The position numbers and the translations under genes were made by a program. Below the pieces are notes generated by a model, which was given only the letters and a program-made list of their open reading frames with translations, had not been told where the DNA came from and did no database searches. DNA of 64,000 nucleotides from Climacium dendroides (Eukaryota > Streptophyta > Bryopsida > Hypnales > Climaciaceae), in assembly GCA_950106755.1 (NCBI GenBank), contig OX467088.1:14430001-14494000 (forward strand), written 5' to 3'. Of the stretch, positions 59,271-64,000 are shown in pieces. Position 1 is the stretch's first letter, and each line of letters starts with the position of its first letter.

Positions 59271-62077
59271 CAATAAATTGACCAAGTTTGCAATGCACTC
59301 ATCAAGGTTCTTCAAATACTTGCAATTATTCATGTCCAAAACACATAGATCAGTACAAAATTGCACAAACTTTGGCAATTTAGAGATCTTGCTTCCCCTC
59401 AAATAAAGCCATTGAATACATAAAGAACCCTCAATACTCATAGTTTCGATAATGTTCTTGTTCACTTCATGAAGGTTTAACAGCCTCATCCTTGGACAAC
59501 TCAAATTGAAACCCTTCTCCTCACCAAACTTCTGTTGCTTTGAAGTCCCAATGGATTTAACTTCCACAATGGACTTTGATGTTTTAGCCCATTCATCCAA
59601 CGACAAACCTTGTATCTCTTGAGATGTTATCTGCCATCAACAAAGAGGCAATTAAATATCTAGAATGAAATCCTAAAAGTAATGTTGGAAGTTTAAAAAA
59701 TATTCAACACCTCCATTCAACAAATTATAGGATATAAAATTACCTCATTGCTTTGCAAAAGCTTGCTCACATCTTCAAAGGCCCATAACCTAGTCATCCC
59801 AATCCAATCTCTTTTGCATTGTCGTCTTACAATACTACGACCCATATCACGCAATTGGTCATGCATGGTCACACTTTTGTCTTCCTTTTTGATCTTGACC
59901 AAACATCTTTCTTTCAAATTATTCAACTCAACCAACTTTTCAGGTTTACTTCCCCATATCCGTAATAGAGTTTCTTCACCATATTGCACTGAATCACAAA
60001 AAAAACATGCAATATCCAAAAACATGTTTTGTTCATTCTCATGTAAACAATCATAGCTTATTTGCAACACCTTCCAAAGCCCATCATTGTCAACTCCCCC
60101 TTTCAAAGGCTCCGCACGCTTCAATTTTTTCAATGCCCCATTCCAATAATGCAAGCAATCTTTGCTTGATAGATCATCATCTCGTAGATAACCTCCCAAT
60201 AAGCGACCCATCACTTCAAGGCTTAATGGCAATCCACCACAAGCCTTCACAACATCATCACACTTGCTTTCAAACTTATCAATCAAGTCCTCTGAGGAAT
60301 CCTTGGACAAAAAATGAAGTAGTTTTGCATGCCTTTGCTTCAAAGTTCTAGCTTCCTCAAATGCATGATAAATAAACAACTCAATAGCTTGGCCATAACT
60401 CATAGACTCAACCTCGTATTTGCCACTCCCATGTACATAGCACTTTAGCTCTTGCCAATTTCTACACGTGACAATTACTTTGGACTCCTTGTTGTTTCCA
60501 TTCAAAAAACCCATGTCCTTCAACAAACTATCGAAGTTCTCTTCTGTCCCTACATCATCCATGACCACCAATATTCGATTTTGTTGCACATATGTCTTCA
60601 ACTTTTCCAACAAACTCTTCTTGCATGCTCGCAAGGCACCTTGATCTTCAATGGAATTTGTCTTTCTCTCCATGATTCCAAATTTTTGCAACAATGTAAT
60701 CAACACTTCATCCAAGTTTGCCTTTGATTTTATGTCGTCCAAATAGCAACTATTGTCAAAATCTTTGCATATGGATTGGTACACTGCTTTGGCCAAGGTT
60801 GTCTTTCCAATACCTCCCATACCAACCAATCCTACAATGGATACTTCTTGTAGTTTCCTTTTAATGGTGTTCTCTTGGTCCCCAAATTCCACAAAGCTAT
60901 CAAGGACAAGGCTTTCCACTTCCACAACAAACTTACTTGCATATTTATCCAAGACCTTGCTCAAGCAATTAGTCAATAGTAAATAGCTAGAATCTTTCTT
61001 GGTTTCAGGTCTCACAACATCAAAGTGATCAGCTCCCAAGGCAAGGTTATTACCAAGTTCAAATCTTGAAGATGCTTCATCCACCACCATTGCACCGTAC
61101 TGTCCAATATGACACAAATTTCTCATATTAGTAGATGAAGCATGGATAACAAATTACAACCATTGACACTTGAATCACAACTCTACTTAACCTCAAAGAA
61201 ACCAAAGCCAAGCAAATCTAGCAATGACTTACTAGTGTTGTTACATGCGTCTCAACAACTGATTCAAAATACCAAGTTGTCTCCTTGGCAACTTGAACAA
61301 AGTCTTGGTTGAGGCGACTGGTATTAGGGCTTAACACCTCCGAATTCTCCAATAAGGAACCCTTCCCACCAATGAAAATCTTGTAAAAATATGATGAAAA
61401 CATCTTGGCAAGATATGATCCATGATGGGGGGTTGAATAAAACAAAATTGCCCCAATGTTCTTTAACAACTTTTGAGCCCCAAGGTCTTGTGGAGAACAA
61501 TTTTTGGCATGTATAACAATTTGCTTAGCCACCAAGCCACCAAACCCATGACACACAAACACCACCAGGACTCCATGTTGTCCAATTTTACCAAACTTCA
61601 CCATTTCTTCTACAAGCTTCTCTCCTACAAGAAACAAGTCCATCCTTCCAGTAGTGGTAGTTTGCTTTATGCTTGCATCATATTTCAATGCAAAGACTTT
61701 TGCAGAGGGGAACTCATCTGGGAGCCATGTCATGGGCCAAATAATATCTTGTGTAACATCTCGAGCCAACCAAGTCTTCCAATATGCATCTCCACAAGTG
61801 TGGTGCTCCAATCCATGAACAAACACCACCTCCAATTGAATTGGTACTTTAGGTTGGTAGAATTCATAAATAGAATCAGACACCTGCATCCCAAAACACA
61901 AATTAAAGATCAGACCTTAGAGAAACAAGGGCTTTCATAACATAGACTACAACATGACAAAATCAAATAAAGTCTCAATGTCTATCAAACCTATTGACAA
62001 GTACAAGATTTCTAATTCAAAGACAAAAGCATGCTTACCTTTTTTCCATGAGAGATTTGGCCAACTATTTCATCCAT
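54870..62077 (-). CDS. NLR immune receptor: SERAC1-like hydrolase / NB-ARC / 61 LRRs (HNL type)
   Basis: Likely intracellular pathogen receptor. Exons (minus): 62077-62039, 61883-61233, 61099-59744, 59630-54870, all GT/AG and phase 0, giving 2268 residues. The start MDEIVGQISHGKK comes from the short first exon. Residues ~14-300 are an alpha/beta hydrolase resembling SERAC1: VVFVHGL (32-38), WPMTWLPDEFPSAKVFALKY, nucleophile elbow FVCHGFGGLVAKQ (Ser replaced by Gly126), ILFYSTPHHGS and ADHFDVVRP with the probable catalytic His255. NB-ARC: P-loop GMGGIGKTT (323-331), kinase 2 LVVMDDV (D-ending, TNL-like), RNBS-B SKVIVTCRN, GLPL (519-522), MHD at 642-644 (TMHDQLRDMG). Then about 61 LRRs of 24 residues, consensus LTSLPNSIGKLVNLSTLDIS-GC. 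HNL receptors are known from liverworts. The MHD and P-loop are intact, so the switch could work; the hydrolase is probably non-catalytic. Confidence 0.9.
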
Positions 62078-64000
62078 TGTAAACCTTACAACGATAAGTG
62101 CACATACTAATCTCCTCTCCACCTTGTGTATCCTACAAACAATTATTTACAACAACACACAAAATCACATTTCATGAGTTGAACCCATGACTTCACACTA
62201 AGACCACCTACCTTCATTTCTACAAGCTCAAAAAGACTCACTTAGTTCAACGAAAGAACTTAAACAACTACTTTAGATAATGTACAAGTGGCAATGAATT
62301 CCAATACTAAAATGAATAATGTTCAAAGCGTGTCCAAATCATGTGCAAAGAATACTGGACAAACTATCCTCATTGGCAATATCAATCTTCTGAGGATTCA
62401 CACAATCACAAGTTGTTAAAGCCACCAAAGTAGCAAAGATCTTACCAAGCTTGGAAGGAGTACTTAAAAGTATCTTCAATGCACTTCCTATAGAGGCCCT
62501 CCAAATTCATTACTAACTTTTGACTAATATTTAACTAGAACTTGAGAGTACTATCATTGTAAGCACATCAAGAACTTTGAATAAACATTTTCATAACTCC
62601 GCACTTTGAATAGACATTTTCATAACTCCGCACTTCTGGGAAATCCTCACCTTCAAAGCAAAGAATATCAACGCTCATTTCACAGGCATGGGCTACTTTA
62701 GTTGTTCCTACGCGGGAGGAATGACTATTGGTATACGTCGGTGACACTTCACTGCCTCAATACTACGGTCATTTCTCACATCTCCCAATTCACAGCTCCC
62801 AGCACTCAAGATTTCGGTACAATCAACACAAGGTATGTGAAGACCTACTCTCAAAAACGTTGTTCCATAACCACAGCATTTGCCAAGAACCAAGTCTCCT
62901 AAAACCTGGGACCAAGCCTCTCCAATCATGCTCAATAAACTGAGAATCTCATATTAAACCCAAATTTTGCCTTAAAACCAAGTGCAATCATTCAAATTTA
63001 AAATCACACTTCAGCACTCGAAAGCCCACGGAAGTTCTTTCACACCCTTAAAAAGCTTAAAAAAAAACACATGAACTCAAATACCCGTAAGTAGCGTACA
63101 ACCTTGAGTCCAGAAGTGCGGAGTTATGAAAATGGCCTTGAGACAGCATGCACAGAGCCTGAGCCAACTGGCGCTTGTGATTTGAGCACATCCTACTTGC
63201 TAAAACAGAAAAAACATTTGAGACCGTTCCTGAAGTTGATGCAAAGGTTCATGTGCAAAGGAAAATCTTCTTAAGAATGCATTATTTGAGAAACTGTGTC
63301 GTTCATACTAATGACCGTAAAAGACGTACGTGATGCAGCAGTACCTTAAATGGTATTTGCAGTCTGGCAGATGAACATCTCGCCAATTGCTGGCAAGTAG
63401 CTGGGAGAGCAAGCAAGCGAGTGGCGGAGCGATCCTCGTGTCAACGAAAGCGAAGGAGCGCGACGACGCCCGCCATATCCAGACGAGCTAGTCGCGGAGC
63501 TTGAACGCTGGGGAATCTAAAAGCTGGCCGTTAACGGACACCTCGTTGAGAACTTGCCACTTCTCTCACGAGATTATAGTCGCAGGTGTAATGCCAAACA
63601 AATGCTCATGAACACGCTCTTCCTTCTGCACCAAGCACAAAAACACAATTCCCTCAAGATCTATCCATTCAACAAAATGATTTTAGACGGCCAACCAACC
63701 AATGACCTGAAAATGCCCTCTAAATCAACATAGTAACATAAACAAAGAATCAAGCTGTACTTGCTACGGACACCAGGCATGTCAAGCTCTTCCTCTAAGC
63801 TGGATGTGGATCGCAGCCAGACTCCACCGTAGTGTATAGAAAAACCTTCATTCTAGAACAGGCTGCCCTCGTCACAACTCCAGGAAGCCCATAGCTTGTA
63901 ACAAACATCACAGTCAGCATGACGGCAACCGCCACACAGAAAACAAGATCGGAACACGAACCAAGGCTTCATGTTGCGTCATTTCGAAACCCTTGTCGGT
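62078..64000. other. Upstream region of the NLR gene
   Basis: Presumed promoter and 5' leader of the NLR on the minus strand. A GC-richer patch at 63395-63545 might hold a 5' UTR exon, but no coding exon could be joined. The inverted repeat at 62584-63134 lies within it. No gene recognised up to the window end. Confidence 0.4.
62584..63134. repeat. 25-bp perfect inverted repeat with a tandem extra arm
   Basis: CATTTTCATAACTCCGCACT followed by TCTGG at 62615-62639 is perfectly complementary to 63110-63134. A second direct copy of the first 22 bases precedes the left arm (62586-62607). The arms enclose about 470 bp. It may be a transposon terminus or part of the NLR upstream control region. 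Confidence 0.6.

Noticed and set aside
53806..59406. Many long plus-strand ORFs rich in MEFGRLVRP/DKLANSP repeats, antisense to the LRR array
   Set aside because: They exist only because the 72-bp LRR unit is a multiple of three and lacks stops in these frames. There is no start, splice or family evidence.

Overview
The window is nuclear DNA of a land plant. The protein-coding genes have many short introns with GT/AG borders, the translation-related gene carries a telo-box, and the long stretches between genes are AT-rich and full of decayed transposons. The strongest clue to lineage is an NLR immune receptor whose N-terminus is an alpha/beta-hydrolase domain. From family knowledge this class (hydrolase-NBS-LRR, HNL) was described in liverworts, so a bryophyte, perhaps a liverwort, is my best guess. 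The species cannot be fixed from this sequence alone.

Layout. 1-944 (+): last two exons of a phospholipase D. About 4.4-4.8 kb (-): a decayed RPW8-like fragment beside a poly-A run. 7.0-8.8 kb (-): an orphan thiolase terminal exon and a broken hAT-like transposase gene. 12.28-17.02 kb (+): Notchless/NLE, 13 exons. 18.5-22.2 kb: a nest of inverted-repeat transposons and microsatellites. 22.75-28.52 kb (+): SMG7/EST1-like nonsense-mediated decay factor, 7 exons. 28.5-34.9 kb: AT-rich, with a 271-bp foldback element. 35.68-39.96 kb (+): cytosolic prolyl-tRNA synthetase, 11 exons. 40.77-41.35 kb (-): a small two-exon gene for a 111-residue protein. 41.4-53.6 kb: about 12 kb with no gene I can support. 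53.65-62.08 kb (-): the NLR gene, with 61 near-identical 24-residue LRRs and a decayed LRR tail beyond its stop codon. 62.1-64.0 kb: sequence upstream of the NLR.

Three intact neighbours (NLE, SMG7, ProRS) serve ribosome assembly, mRNA surveillance and translation. They are ordinary housekeeping genes and show no sign of being a cluster. The unusual locus is the NLR. Its hydrolase domain resembles SERAC1 and keeps the histidine region but has glycine where the nucleophilic serine should be. Its LRR array has grown by 72-bp and 144-bp duplication. A stop-bearing LRR unit has itself been duplicated 648 bp apart. A second item worth attention is the SMG7 leader, where an overlapping upstream ORF starts inside the arm of a perfect 13-bp hairpin.

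Exon borders were placed by eye from family homology and GT/AG signals. The exon sums of NLE (1431), SMG7 (3576), ProRS (1683), the small gene (336) and the NLR (6807) are all multiples of three. No database search was run.
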